From Nocardia arizonensis (lineage in GTDB: Bacteria > Actinomycetota > Actinomycetes > Mycobacteriales > Mycobacteriaceae): a stretch of DNA of 64,000 nt. Shown here one piece after another: positions 1 through 10,236 of this stretch. Within the stretch, counting starts at the first letter, position 1. Every line of letters starts with the position of its first letter. The notes beneath the pieces are model-generated. The model saw only the letters and a list, made by a program, of their open reading frames with translations. It had not been told where the DNA came from and searched no databases. The DNA is taken from positions 407,249 through 471,248 of the forward strand of contig NZ_LGYZ01000081.1 in assembly GCF_001310275.1 (NCBI RefSeq), written 5' to 3'. Both the position numbers and the translations under genes were made by a program.

Positions 1-837
1 CTGCGCCGACACACCGGCCAGACCGTCGCCGCGCACCACGTGTACGACGACGAGATCCGCGCTGGACTTGGTGGCGATGCGGCTCGCCCGCCGCACCACG
101 GTCTCGGATTCGGGTCCGCCGGTGACGGCGACGACGACCCGTTCGCGCGCCTCCCAGATCTCGGTGATCTTGTGGTCGGCACGGTATTTCGCGAGCGCGG
201 CGTCGACCTGATCGGCGAGCCACAGCAGTGCGAGTTCACGCAGCGCCGTGAGGTTTCCGGGCCGGAAGTAGTTGCGCAGGGCCGCGTCGACCCTGTCGGC
301 GGCGTAGACATTGCCGTGGGACATCCTGCGCCGCAGCGCTTCCGGGGTGATGTCGACCAACTCGACCTGATCCGCCCCGCGCACGACCGCGTCGGGCACG
401 GTCTCGTGCTGGGTTATCCCGGTGATCTGCTCGACCACGTCGTTGAGGCTCTCGAGGTGCTGCACGTTCACCGTGCAGATCACGTCGATGCCGGCCTCGA
501 GCAGTTCCTCGACGTCCTGCCAGCGCTTCTCGTTCGCACTTCCCGGCGTATTGGTGTGCGCGAGTTCGTCGACCAGCACCACGGCCGGTTTGCGGCGCAG
601 CACCGCCTCGACGTCGAGTTCGGGGAATGCCGTGCCCCGGTAGAGCACCGATTTGGTGGGAATCCGCTCGATGCCCTCGAGCAATTGGGCGGTCTTGGCC
701 CGGCCGTGGGTCTCGACCACCGCGGCCACCACGTCGCGGCCCCGTTCGAGCCGCCGATGTGCCTCCGCCAACATGGCGTAGGTCTTGCCCACACCCGGTG
801 CCGCTCCCAGATAGATCCGCAGCCGCCCACGCCTCAC
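1..837 (-). CDS. kdpD: KdpD osmosensitive K+ channel histidine kinase, N-terminal part (cut by window edge)
   Basis: Only the first 279 codons are in the window. The protein opens with a short basic stretch and then a Walker A motif, GAAPGVGKT, at residues 11-19. An AMLAEAHRR segment and a VLVDELAHT-like Walker B follow. This is the KdpD sensor domain, and after about residue 250 the Usp-like domain begins (VVVAVTGGPESE). In the family this cytoplasmic half regulates the kinase that controls the KdpFABC potassium pump. A TGA closes this frame upstream, and the GTG at 837-835 is the only start codon I see after it, with an AAGGG stretch about 10 nt before it. The kinase domain and any kdpE lie left of the window. 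The gene is divergent from the TetR gene. Confidence 0.88.
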   Translation of the reverse strand, partial: MRRGRLRIYLGAAPGVGKTYAMLAEAHRRLERGRDVVAAVVETHGRAKTAQLLEGIERIPTKSVLYRGTAFPELDVEAVLRRKPAVVLVDELAHTNTPGSANEKRWQDVEELLEAGIDVICTVNVQHLESLNDVVEQITGITQHETVPDAVVRGADQVELVDITPEALRRRMSHGNVYAADRVDAALRNYFRPGNLTALRELALLWLADQVDAALAKYRADHKITEIWEARERVVVAVTGGPESETVVRRASRIATKSSADLVVVHVVRGDGLAGVSAQ

Positions 838-1006
838 CGTCGCCGAACCCTTCCCTGACCTCCTGCCACCACGCGCCTGCCACCCGAAGCCGGCGGCACG
901 TCCATGAACTCCAGTGTCGACTCTCCGACTGTAGGCCCCAGATCAGGCGAAACGGGGATTCTTTAGCGGTATCCATACGGTGAACACGTCGTGGGTCGCC
1001 CCGACA

Positions 1007-1035
1007 TTGCGTTAGTAGACGACCGGTCGTATATT
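1007..1035 (+). promoter_or_regulatory. tetR promoter with embedded operator
   Basis: A -35-like TTGCGT (1007-1012) and a -10-like TATATT (1030-1035) are separated by exactly 17 nt. The 12-bp palindrome ACGACCGGTCGT (1019-1030) fills the spacer and touches the -10. A start site 7 nt after the -10 would fall on the ATG at 1042, and no Shine-Dalgarno is visible, so the transcript is probably leaderless and autorepressed. Confidence 0.75.
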
Positions 1036-1041
1036 ATTCGC

Positions 1042-1635
1042 ATGGCGCGACCGCGACGCAACGACGACACGAGGCGACTGCTGGTGGAGCAGGGCACGGC
1101 CGAATTCCTCACTAGCGGCTATCACGGCACCGGCATCAAACAGGTCCTCGATGCCGTCGGCGTCCCGAAGGGCTCGTTCTACAACTACTTCGACAGCAAG
1201 GAGACTTTCGCCCGAGCTGTCGTCGAGCACTACTCCGCCTGCACCCAGCGGGACCTGGCCGCCGCGCTCGGCCCGGCTCCCGATCCGCTCACCGGACTGC
1301 GCATGTTCTTCACCGGTCTGATGGACGGGTTCACCGCCTCGGAATTCACTGGCGGCTGCCTCATCGCGAACCTCGGGGCCGAGATCGAGGGCAGCAGCGA
1401 ACCCGTGCGAGCATCGCTGTCGGCGGCCTTCGACCGATGGCGCGACGGGGTCGCCGACGCCTTGCGGCAAGCGCAGGAACAGGGTTCGATCCGCACCGAC
1501 ATCCCCGCGCGCGAGCTGGCGGATCTGCTCATCGAAGCGTGGGAGGGCGCGGTGATCCGCATGAAGATCGACCGCTCGATCGAGCCGCTGCGCACCTGCC
1601 TGCGCCGACTGCTGGACGACTACTTCCGCCCCTGA
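1042..1635 (+). CDS. TetR/AcrR family transcriptional repressor, NemR/AcuR-like
   Basis: A 197-residue one-domain-plus-ligand-pocket repressor. The N-terminal helix-turn-helix is typical of TetR (GVPKGSFYNYFDSKE at residues 40-54). The GGCLIANLGAEI block around residues 104-115 is the kind of C-terminal pocket seen in NemR/AcuR-like members, which often sense reactive electrophiles. The ATG at 1042 is chosen because it begins the MARPRR basic arm and sits just after the promoter; an upstream GTG at 991 would place the promoter inside the gene. The same palindrome occurs upstream of this gene and of the following SDR gene, so it most likely represses itself and the SDR/tautomerase pair. The inducer is unknown. 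Confidence 0.88.
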   Translation: MARPRRNDDTRRLLVEQGTAEFLTSGYHGTGIKQVLDAVGVPKGSFYNYFDSKETFARAVVEHYSACTQRDLAAALGPAPDPLTGLRMFFTGLMDGFTASEFTGGCLIANLGAEIEGSSEPVRASLSAAFDRWRDGVADALRQAQEQGSIRTDIPARELADLLIEAWEGAVIRMKIDRSIEPLRTCLRRLLDDYFRP

Positions 1636-1680
1636 GATACCCACCGCCCTTCCCGGTCGTCTCGCCACACTCATTCCAAG

Positions 1681-1692
1681 ACGACCGGTCGT
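1681..1692. promoter_or_regulatory. Second TetR operator, upstream of the SDR gene
   Basis: A perfect copy of the 12-bp palindrome ACGACCGGTCGT found in the tetR promoter, lying 19 nt before the SDR start codon and just ahead of the AGAAGGAG ribosome binding site. Two identical palindromes flanking one TetR gene is the usual layout of a local regulon. Confidence 0.8.
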
Positions 1693-1711
1693 ATCAAGAG
1701 AAGGAGACAGA

Positions 1712-2449
1712 ATGCCCACCAAGACGGTCATCGTGACCGGATCCTCGAGCGGGATCGGCCGCGATATCGCGCGCGCGTTCATCGATCGCGGCGACGCGGT
1801 CGTACTCAACGGGCGCGACCCGGACAAACTCGCCGCGGTCGCCGAGCAACTGGGCGCACCCGAGCGGGTGGCCCGGGTCGCGGGCGATATCGGTTCGCCC
1901 GCAACGGGTTCGGAACTGGTACGGCTCGCGGTCGAACGATTCGGCCGGGTCGACGCGCTGGTCAACAACGCGGGCGTATTCGGCGCGAAACCCTTCGTTG
2001 AGGTCACCGAGGCGGATCTGGACCGCTATATCGGCGGCAATCTCAAGGGCACCTACTTCACCACCCAGGAGGTGGTGCGACAGCTGATCCGACAGGGCGA
2101 TGGCGGCAGCATCGTCAATATCGGCACCGTGCTCATCGACCACGCACTGGCCGGACTGCCCGCCTCCGCCGCACTCGTCACCAAAGGAGGTGTACACGCG
2201 CTGACCACCAGTCTCGCCGCCGAGCTGGCCGCGCACGGCATCCGGGTCAACGCGGTGGCGCCCGGCATCATCCGCACCCCGCTGTTCGACGACGCGGACG
2301 TGGACTCCTTCGCAGGGCTGGCACTGCTCGACCGCATCGGCGAGGTCGCCGAAACCACCGCGGCCGTGCTGTATCTGGTCGACGCCGCGTTCACCACCGG
2401 TCACATCCTCCCCGTCGACGGCGGGTTCATCTCGGGAAGGGCAGCGTAA
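1712..2449 (+). CDS. SDR-family oxidoreductase with atypical active site
   Basis: A 245-residue Rossmann protein. The nucleotide motif TGSSSGIG is at residues 9-16, NNAG at 85-88 and the structural Asn at 110. The classical YxxxK tyrosine is missing: Lys158 is present, but the residue four places before it is Ala154 (PASAALVTKGG), and the region that normally carries the catalytic Ser reads NIGT. Either another residue supplies the acid/base or the protein is not a standard dehydrogenase. A strong AGAAGGAG site precedes the ATG. The stop overlaps the tautomerase start (TAATG), so the two are translationally coupled and probably work on the same compound under TetR control. Confidence 0.88.
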   Translation: MPTKTVIVTGSSSGIGRDIARAFIDRGDAVVLNGRDPDKLAAVAEQLGAPERVARVAGDIGSPATGSELVRLAVERFGRVDALVNNAGVFGAKPFVEVTEADLDRYIGGNLKGTYFTTQEVVRQLIRQGDGGSIVNIGTVLIDHALAGLPASAALVTKGGVHALTTSLAAELAAHGIRVNAVAPGIIRTPLFDDADVDSFAGLALLDRIGEVAETTAAVLYLVDAAFTTGHILPVDGGFISGRAA

Positions 2450-2652
2450 TGCCGTACGTGAACATCAAGGTCACCGACGAGGGCGTCACGCCCGAACAGA
2501 AGTCGCGGCTCATCGCCGGGGTCACCGAACTGCTCTACGACGTGCTCGGCAAAGCGCCGGAGAGCACCTACGTGGTGATCGATGAAGTGGCGCTCACCGA
2601 TTGGGGTGTCGGCGGCATGAACGTCGAACAATGGCGCGCGCGCCGATCCTGA
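2449..2652 (+). CDS. 4-oxalocrotonate tautomerase family protein
   Basis: A 67-residue small tautomerase. The second residue is Pro, which after Met removal becomes the N-terminal catalytic base of this superfamily (MPYVNIKVT). The length and the VDEV-like strand (YVVIDEV) fit 4-OT monomers that assemble as hexamers. It overlaps the SDR stop codon by one base, so it is the last gene of the TetR-controlled pair. The substrate cannot be read from sequence; enol/keto isomerisation of a product of, or precursor for, the SDR is a reasonable inference. Confidence 0.87.
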   Translation: MPYVNIKVTDEGVTPEQKSRLIAGVTELLYDVLGKAPESTYVVIDEVALTDWGVGGMNVEQWRARRS

Positions 2653-2764
2653 ATCGCGCACGGCGGGCGCGGCCGGTCCGCGTCCGTCCACGCACGGCCC
2701 GACGCCGGTTCGGTCGCGGCGTCGGCGCCGTCCCGCGCGGCCCGGTCGGACGCCGGGCGGACCC

Positions 2765-3589
2765 TCACCGTCGGCGCGCCGCCGCGCCGGCCGTCGCGGC
2801 CACCACACCGCCGTCGACCAGCAGATCGATCCCGGTGATGTAACTCGCCTCGGGACCGAGCAGAAAGGCCGCGGCACCCGCGATATCGGCGGGCGTGCCG
2901 ATACGGCCGGTACCCGAGGAACCGATCATCTCGCGCATCACCGCGCCGGATTCGCCGTCGAGTTCGGCGCGGCCCATCGCGGTGCTGATCACGCCAGGAC
3001 TGATGCTGTTGACCCGCGCGCCGCGCGCACCCCAGCTTCGGCAGGCGACTCGCACACGTAATTGATTGGCGCGCTTGGCGATGGCATAGGCCTCGGCCGG
3101 TTCGGTGATACCGCCGAGGAACGGCAGCGCGAGCAGTTCGTCCGACGGCGTCGACGCCAGCGCGGTCTCCATCTCGGCGGGCAGATGTCCGGCGACCAGA
3201 CTGCCCGCCATGCTCGCGATGACGACCGCCGCGCCGCCCGCCGCGATCACGAGCTCGAATTCGTCGAGGAAATAGGCGACGCCCGCCAGGTCGACGCCGA
3301 GTATGGCGGGCACCTGCGCCTGGACCGGCGAGAGTCCCGCCGTATGCGCGACCGCCGTGATGGGCCCCGAATCGGCTGCCGCGGCGGCCAATTCGGCGAC
3401 CGATTCGCGCCGGGACACGTCCACCACGTGCGGCCGGACCTCGTAGCCCTCCCCCGCCAACTCGCCGCCGACCCGGTCGAGCGCGGCCTGGTCGAAGTCC
3501 GCGATCACCACCGTGCGCCCCGGGCCGAGACGGCGGGCTATCGCCGCGCCGATACCGCCCGCGCCGATCACGACCAGAACCTCGCTCAT
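2765..3589 (-). CDS. SDR-family oxidoreductase (hydroxysteroid-dehydrogenase-like)
   Basis: A 274-residue classical short-chain dehydrogenase. It shows GAGGIG at residues 9-14, Ser126 in VVIASMAGS, and Tyr168/Lys172 in EAYAIAKRANQ, so the active site is intact, unlike the SDR at 1712. A long insert between the Ser and Tyr (about residues 130-165) resembles 3-alpha-hydroxysteroid or carveol dehydrogenase-type enzymes. The start region reads ATGATGAGCGAG; the second ATG gives the better spacing from the GAAGGAG site, the first would begin at 3592. A near-copy of this initiation region lies 26 bp upstream. The gene converges on the tautomerase. Its substrate is not known. Confidence 0.85.
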   Translation of the reverse strand: MSEVLVVIGAGGIGAAIARRLGPGRTVVIADFDQAALDRVGGELAGEGYEVRPHVVDVSRRESVAELAAAAADSGPITAVAHTAGLSPVQAQVPAILGVDLAGVAYFLDEFELVIAAGGAAVVIASMAGSLVAGHLPAEMETALASTPSDELLALPFLGGITEPAEAYAIAKRANQLRVRVACRSWGARGARVNSISPGVISTAMGRAELDGESGAVMREMIGSSGTGRIGTPADIAGAAAFLLGPEASYITGIDLLVDGGVVAATAGAAARRR

Positions 3590-3632
3590 CATGCTCCTTC
3601 GCCGATGAAGCTCATCATGCTCCCTCGCCGAT
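3584..3632 (-). repeat. Tandem duplication of a translation-initiation region, with nine-residue upstream ORF
   Basis: Two 23-bp copies (3584-3606 and 3610-3632) differ at one base and lie 26 bp apart. Each carries a GA[A/G]GGAG ribosome site followed by ATGATGAGC. The proximal copy starts the SDR gene. The distal copy opens a nine-codon frame (3618-3589, MMSFIGEGA) whose TGA overlaps the tandem ATGs of the SDR gene, so it could act as a translated leader. Confidence 0.8.
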
Positions 3633-3739
3633 AAGTACGAGACGATGCCCCGGTACGCACAGCCGGCATCCCGCCGTGCCGATGACGCGCGCACACCGCG
3701 GACTGGGCAACTCCGGCCCGGCATGGCACGATCGTCCAG

Positions 3740-4189
3740 GTGACCAGCAAACCCGTCACCGACGATCACCTGCGCGACCTGGCTCGTCTGCGCCGGGTGC
3801 GCGATCGGATCGATCGGGAGTACGCGCGTCCGCTGGATGTCGAGGCGCTGGCCCGCGACGCGCACATGTCGGCGGGGCATCTGAGCCGCCAGTTCAAACT
3901 CGCCTACGGCGAATCGCCGTACTCCTACCTCATGACGCGCCGCATCGAGCGCGCGATGGCGCTGCTGCGCCGCGGCGACATGAGCGTCACCGAGGCGTGC
4001 TTCGAGGTCGGCTGCCAATCGCTGGGCACCTTCAGCACCCGGTTCACCGAACTGGTCGGCATGACGCCGAGCGCCTACCGCCGCCAAGCCGCCGAGGCGA
4101 CCGAGGGTATGCCCTCGTGCGTGTCGAAACAGGTGACCAGACCGATCAGGAATCGAGAAGCGCGGGCAGACGAGCCGCAATTAGCCTGA
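3740..4189 (+). CDS. AraC-family transcriptional regulator (DNA-binding domain only)
   Basis: A 149-residue protein consisting almost entirely of a double helix-turn-helix AraC domain: LDVEALARDAHMSAGHLSRQF followed by RRIERAMALL and CFEVGCQSLGTFSTRFTELVG with the terminal GMTPSAYRR signature. There is no separate ligand-binding domain, so it resembles the short MarA/SoxS class. The start is the GTG at 3740; a CACGAT hexamer 7 nt upstream and no Shine-Dalgarno suggest a leaderless message. It is followed within a few bases by a VOC protein gene and then a UvrA-like gene in the same direction, which are its likely targets. Confidence 0.88.
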   Translation: MTSKPVTDDHLRDLARLRRVRDRIDREYARPLDVEALARDAHMSAGHLSRQFKLAYGESPYSYLMTRRIERAMALLRRGDMSVTEACFEVGCQSLGTFSTRFTELVGMTPSAYRRQAAEATEGMPSCVSKQVTRPIRNREARADEPQLA

Positions 4190-4194
4190 CCGCT

Positions 4195-4605
4195 ATGAAC
4201 ATCACCATCCACTCGAGTTTCCTGCCGCACAACGACCCGGACGCCGCACTGGCCTTCTACCGCGACACCCTCGGCTTCGAGGTCCGCAACGACGTCGGGT
4301 ACCAGGGTCTGCGGTGGATCACCGTGGGACCGCCGGAGCAGCCCGCGACCTCCATCGTCCTGCATCCGCCCGCCGTGGATCCCGGTATCACCGAGGAGGA
4401 GCGCAAGACCATCGTCGAAATGATGGCCAAGGGCACCTACGGCGGCATCCTGCTGGCCACCAAGGATCTGGAGGGCACCTTCGAGAAGCTCCAGGCCACC
4501 GACGCCGACATCGTGCAGGAACCCACCGATCAGCCCTACGGCGTGCGTGACTGCGCCGTACGCGATCCCGCGGGCAACCTGATCCGCATCCAGCAGGCGA
4601 GCTGA
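4195..4605 (+). CDS. VOC-family protein (glyoxalase/bleomycin-resistance fold)
   Basis: A 136-residue vicinal-oxygen-chelate protein: FLPHNDPDAALAFYRDTLGFEV at the N-terminus and YGVRDCAVRDPAGNLIRI at the C-terminus are the two beta-alpha-beta halves. Members bind metals and act as isomerases, dioxygenases or drug-sequestering proteins. The gene starts 6 nt after the AraC stop and ends 21 nt before the UvrA-like gene, so the three form one operon. Pairing with a UvrA-type ATPase suggests a role in protection from a DNA-reactive compound, which is inference. Confidence 0.85.
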   Translation: MNITIHSSFLPHNDPDAALAFYRDTLGFEVRNDVGYQGLRWITVGPPEQPATSIVLHPPAVDPGITEEERKTIVEMMAKGTYGGILLATKDLEGTFEKLQATDADIVQEPTDQPYGVRDCAVRDPAGNLIRIQQAS

Positions 4606-4625
4606 ACCGACCCCGAGGAGACACG

Positions 4626-7022
<2,397 letters not shown>

Positions 7023-7065
7023 TCCCGGCGACCGAACCGCTCACCACCGTCGGCACCGGATCCGG

Positions 7066-7518
7066 TCACGGTGTATTCGTCGTCGGAGTGGAGTGCGACG
7101 GTCGGTGCGCGGCTCGTCGCCCGCGTGCGCGGCCCGCGAGCCAGGCCAGGATCACGCACGTCCAGACGGCCGCGACCGCGATGGTAAGCCCGAGCGGATA
7201 GTCGCGGTCGAGAACCGTGGGGTTGTCCGCGACCGCGCCCCCGCGACCCAGAACCGGCGCACCGACCAGCAGGAGCGCGACCGTGCAGACCGCGCCGCAG
7301 GCGGCCGGGGCCCACAGCGTCGCGGGCAGCAGGCGACGCGCGGTGAGTCCGAGCGCCGCGCACAGTGGGGCGAAAACCGCGTCGTGCAACAGGATCGCGA
7401 CCGCGAACCACACGATCACCGACATCAGATCGGCGCGGGGCAGGTCGAACAGCAGGGTGAGACCGTACACACCGAGCAGGACGCCGGCCACCACCAGCGC
7501 CGCGCGCACGACATTCAC
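7066..7518 (-). CDS. Small four-helix membrane protein of unknown function
   Basis: A 150-residue protein with four predicted membrane helices ([78 protein letters not shown]) and a basic cytoplasmic tail. The GTG at 7518 overlaps the stop of the upstream oxidoreductase gene by four bases (GTGA), so it is co-translated with it. A longer frame opening at 7590 would lie inside that gene and is rejected. A partner or membrane anchor for the neighbouring cytochrome/molybdopterin protein is plausible. I do not recognise a characterised family. Confidence 0.72.
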   Translation of the reverse strand: MNVVRAALVVAGVLLGVYGLTLLFDLPRADLMSVIVWFAVAILLHDAVFAPLCAALGLTARRLLPATLWAPAACGAVCTVALLLVGAPVLGRGGAVADNPTVLDRDYPLGLTIAVAAVWTCVILAWLAGRARGRRAAHRPSHSTPTTNTP

Positions 7519-8723
7519 GACCGCACCTCGATCCGCGACAGCCACTTCGTCTGGAGCACCCCGGGACGGCTCGGTGCGATGAGCCGGCACGGATAGCCGT
7601 GATCGATGTCGAGATCGGCTCCATTGAGCCGCAAGGCGACCAGCGTGTCCGCGGCGACCACATGCGGCCGCGGGAGCAGCGAACTACGGTACAGACCACC
7701 GGTTTCCAGTGAGGTGAAGCCGACCTCGCCGCCGCGATACGGACCGACCGCGGCCAGCAGGTCACGCAATCGCACCCCGGACCAGTCCGCCGAGGCGCTC
7801 CACCCTTCGACGCAGGCGATCGGCAGTCGCGCCTCGGTCTGCGGCATCGCCAGCAATTCCTCGCGGGTGAATGCCATTCGGTGTTCGCCGACGATCACCG
7901 TGAGCCGGTAAGCGGGATCTCGGGCGGTGTCGAGGACGCCCGCCGCCGCGGCCGACCTGTTCACCGGCACCCCCTGCGGACCCTGCCCGCTGCGCGGCGC
8001 CGCCACGGCGACCCTGCGCAGCGCAGGCACACTCTGGCCCGCCACGGCGAGACCGGCCACCACCGCAGACACCAAGGCCGCGCCGAGCACGGCCCGGCGC
8101 GAGACTCCCCGGGCGTCGTCGTCGGCGTCGATATCGGCATCGGCATCGGCATCGGCATCGGATCGCGACGGAGCCAAGGCGGCGCGGATCACCGGCAACT
8201 TGACCGCGACGTGCACGACCAGCGCCCCCGCCATCAGATAGGCCACGGCGTAATGGACGGGAGGGAAGAAGAACTTCCACGGATACCACTGCGCGATATT
8301 CAGCAGTCCGGTCGACAGTTCGAACAGCACCGCGCCCACGAGCACCGCGATCGAGCCGCGCTCCAGCAGCCGCACGGGCGAGCCGAACATCGGACGCTGG
8401 AACAACTTCGGATAGACCGCCCACAGCTTCACCAGCACCAGCGGTATCGCGGCCACCCCGGACACGACATGCGCGCCCTGGGTGACCCGGTACAGCCAGA
8501 CCGGATGCGCGGGCCAGAAGAACCACCGCGGCGGGTGCTGGATACCGTGACTGATCAGTCCCGTCGTGAAGCAGATCAACAGTGCCGCGCCGAGCGCGAC
8601 GCCGACCCGCGACGCCACCTCCGGGCCGCGAGCCGAGGAGACGGCCGACCACGGGCGGGCCCGCCGCACCGCCGCGCCGGACGCATCGGCCGTACCGAGG
8701 CGTCCGCCGGTCCTTCCGGTCAT
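7515..8723 (-). CDS. Molybdopterin-dependent oxidoreductase fused to an N-terminal cytochrome b561-like membrane domain
   Basis: A 402-residue fusion. Residues about 40-190 hold four membrane helices with His residues placed as in b-type cytochromes ([34 protein letters not shown]). An acidic Asp-Ala linker follows, then [17 protein letters not shown], which looks like an internal twin-arginine/anchor segment. The C-terminal third is a sulfite-oxidase-type molybdopterin domain with the Cys ligand in [10 protein letters not shown] and the [10 protein letters not shown] signature. The enzyme probably passes electrons between the membrane quinone pool and an extracytoplasmic substrate. It lies in a cluster with glycosyltransferases and a two-component system. 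The substrate is unknown. Confidence 0.85.
   Translation of the reverse strand: MTGRTGGRLGTADASGAAVRRARPWSAVSSARGPEVASRVGVALGAALLICFTTGLISHGIQHPPRWFFWPAHPVWLYRVTQGAHVVSGVAAIPLVLVKLWAVYPKLFQRPMFGSPVRLLERGSIAVLVGAVLFELSTGLLNIAQWYPWKFFFPPVHYAVAYLMAGALVVHVAVKLPVIRAALAPSRSDADADADADIDADDDARGVSRRAVLGAALVSAVVAGLAVAGQSVPALRRVAVAAPRSGQGPQGVPVNRSAAAAGVLDTARDPAYRLTVIVGEHRMAFTREELLAMPQTEARLPIACVEGWSASADWSGVRLRDLLAAVGPYRGGEVGFTSLETGGLYRSSLLPRPHVVAADTLVALRLNGADLDIDHGYPCRLIAPSRPGVLQTKWLSRIEVRS
8133..8162. repeat. Hexanucleotide repeat encoding the Asp-Ala linker
   Basis: Four perfect ATCGGC units and a fifth imperfect one. On the coding (minus) strand they encode the alternating Asp-Ala stretch between the membrane and molybdopterin domains. 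Slippage here would change linker length in steps of two residues without a frameshift. Confidence 0.85.
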
Positions 8724-8766
8724 CGGCGCTCCCGATCGGGCGAGCGGTGTCGAGAAGCGCTCGCGC

Positions 8767-9444
8767 TCATCGCATCACCGCCAGGCGTTCGAGCGCGTCA
8801 TGCACCGTCCGGGCGAAACGGCCATTCGATCGGGCGGCCACGTCGGTGGCGTCGGCGAAGGTGTCCACATCGCGGAACCTCGGCAGGTCGACCACGCGAT
8901 ATCCGCAGCGGCGCATGGCTTCCCGGGTGAGCTCACCGGTCCGCGGGGTCGACATCGGTACCCGCGGCAGCACGGCGGCCGGTTGCGGCGTCGGCAGGCC
9001 GAGCGCCCACCAGCCGCCGTCCTCGGCGGGACCGAGCAGCGCGGCATCGCCGATCTCCAGCCGCCGCGCCGCCGCGCTCAGCACGTCGGGACCGATCTGC
9101 GGTGTGTCCATGCCGATCTGGAGGACCGCGCCGCCGAAGCGCGCGGCATCGGCGTGCGCATTGGCCAACCGGGTGCCGAAATCGGCGCCGCGCTGCGGCA
9201 CGACCTCGAATTCCCCCAGCGCACGCGCTACTTCGCGCCCGCGCTCGGCTCGCCACAGGTCCCCGGTGAACGCGACGACCCGATGATCGACCTCGGCGCG
9301 CCGCACCGAGTCCAGGGTGTCCAGCAACGACGCCGCCGCCAGGCACGCGGCTTCGTGGGGTGTGAGCGGCGGGGTCAGGCGCGTCTTGGCGAAGCCCGCG
9401 ATCGGCGACTTGGCGATCACCAGCAGCGTCACCCCGGCACTCAT
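8767..9444 (-). CDS. DUF2064 / TIGR04282-type nucleotidyl or glycosyltransferase
   Basis: A 225-residue GT-A-fold protein: VTLLVIAKSPIAGFAKTRL at the N-terminus (nucleotide-binding strand and loop), QIGMDTPQIGPDVL with the metal-binding Asp, and LLGPAEDGGWWALGL. Databases often label this family 'arsenosugar biosynthesis glycosyltransferase', but no other arsenosugar gene is present, so that name should not be taken as function. The ATG at 9444 overlaps the stop of the upstream GT2 gene (ATGA), placing both in one translationally coupled unit upstream of the molybdopterin gene. Confidence 0.85.
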   Translation of the reverse strand: MSAGVTLLVIAKSPIAGFAKTRLTPPLTPHEAACLAAASLLDTLDSVRRAEVDHRVVAFTGDLWRAERGREVARALGEFEVVPQRGADFGTRLANAHADAARFGGAVLQIGMDTPQIGPDVLSAAARRLEIGDAALLGPAEDGGWWALGLPTPQPAAVLPRVPMSTPRTGELTREAMRRCGYRVVDLPRFRDVDTFADATDVAARSNGRFARTVHDALERLAVMR

Positions 9445-10112
9445 CGCAGCACCGCCAGGAAGTCCCGGGTCGCGTGGACGGTGCCGAGCCAGGAGCCCGA
9501 TACCTTCGAGCGCCCGCCCGCCCTCGGCCGGTAACTGATATCGCGTTCCACCACCTGCCATCCCGACGCCGCGGCGCCGACCAGCAACTCCAGCGGATAG
9601 CCGGAACGCGGGTGCAGGTCGCCGAGTCCAAGCACCGCGGACCGCCGGGCCACCCGCATCGCCGCGATGTCGTGCACCGGAAGTCCGTATCGGCGGCGCA
9701 GTCTGCGCGCGATCAGGTGATTGCCCACCCGCGCGTGCCACGGCCACGCTCCCGCCTCGGTCGGGCGACGCCGCCCCACCGCGAGGTCGACACCGGCGCG
9801 CACCAGGTCGACCAGCTGCGGCAACTCGCCCGGGTCCATGGACCCGTCGCCGTCGAGCACCGCCACCAGATCGGTATCGGACGCGGCGATCCCCGCCTGC
9901 ACCGCCGCACCGTAGCCGGGGCGTTCCTCGCGCACCACGGTGGCCCCGCAGCCGTGCGCCACGGACGCGGTGGCATCGGTGGACCCGTTGTCCACCACCA
10001 GGGCGCGATATCCGGCGGGAATCGCCGCGAGCACACCTGGCAATGCTTCAGCTTCGTCTCGACACGGAATGACCACGGTCACTTCGGCCGGTTCGGGGTG
10101 GGTATCGGTCAC
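9441..10112 (-). CDS. Family 2 glycosyltransferase (dolichol/polyprenyl-phosphate sugar synthase-like)
   Basis: A 223-residue GT2 protein without membrane helices. It has VVIPCRDEAEALPGVL, the VDNGSTDAT nucleotide-sugar motif, VLDGDGSMDPGEL with the DxD-type metal site, and a late RSKVSGS motif typical of polyprenyl-phosphate mannose/glucose synthases. It probably charges a lipid carrier used by an extracytoplasmic transferase; the divergent polytopic protein at 10237 is a candidate acceptor enzyme. The start is the GTG at 10112, with no good Shine-Dalgarno. It heads the coupled minus-strand set that runs down to 7066. Confidence 0.85.
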   Translation of the reverse strand: MTDTHPEPAEVTVVIPCRDEAEALPGVLAAIPAGYRALVVDNGSTDATASVAHGCGATVVREERPGYGAAVQAGIAASDTDLVAVLDGDGSMDPGELPQLVDLVRAGVDLAVGRRRPTEAGAWPWHARVGNHLIARRLRRRYGLPVHDIAAMRVARRSAVLGLGDLHPRSGYPLELLVGAAASGWQVVERDISYRPRAGGRSKVSGSWLGTVHATRDFLAVLR

Positions 10113-10236
10113 AGTTCAGACGCTAGGCCGCGCCACCGTCGATAGCAGCCGAAATCCTGTGACGAAACAATGACGGTGTCGCTCGGAGCACCGTGAAGCG
10201 CGCTCCCACCGCGGTCTCGGACCTAGTGTGGCAGCC

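Noticed and set aside
8767..9444. Arsenosugar biosynthesis function for the DUF2064 protein
   Set aside because: The name comes from a family label; no arsenic methyltransferase or radical SAM partner is present.
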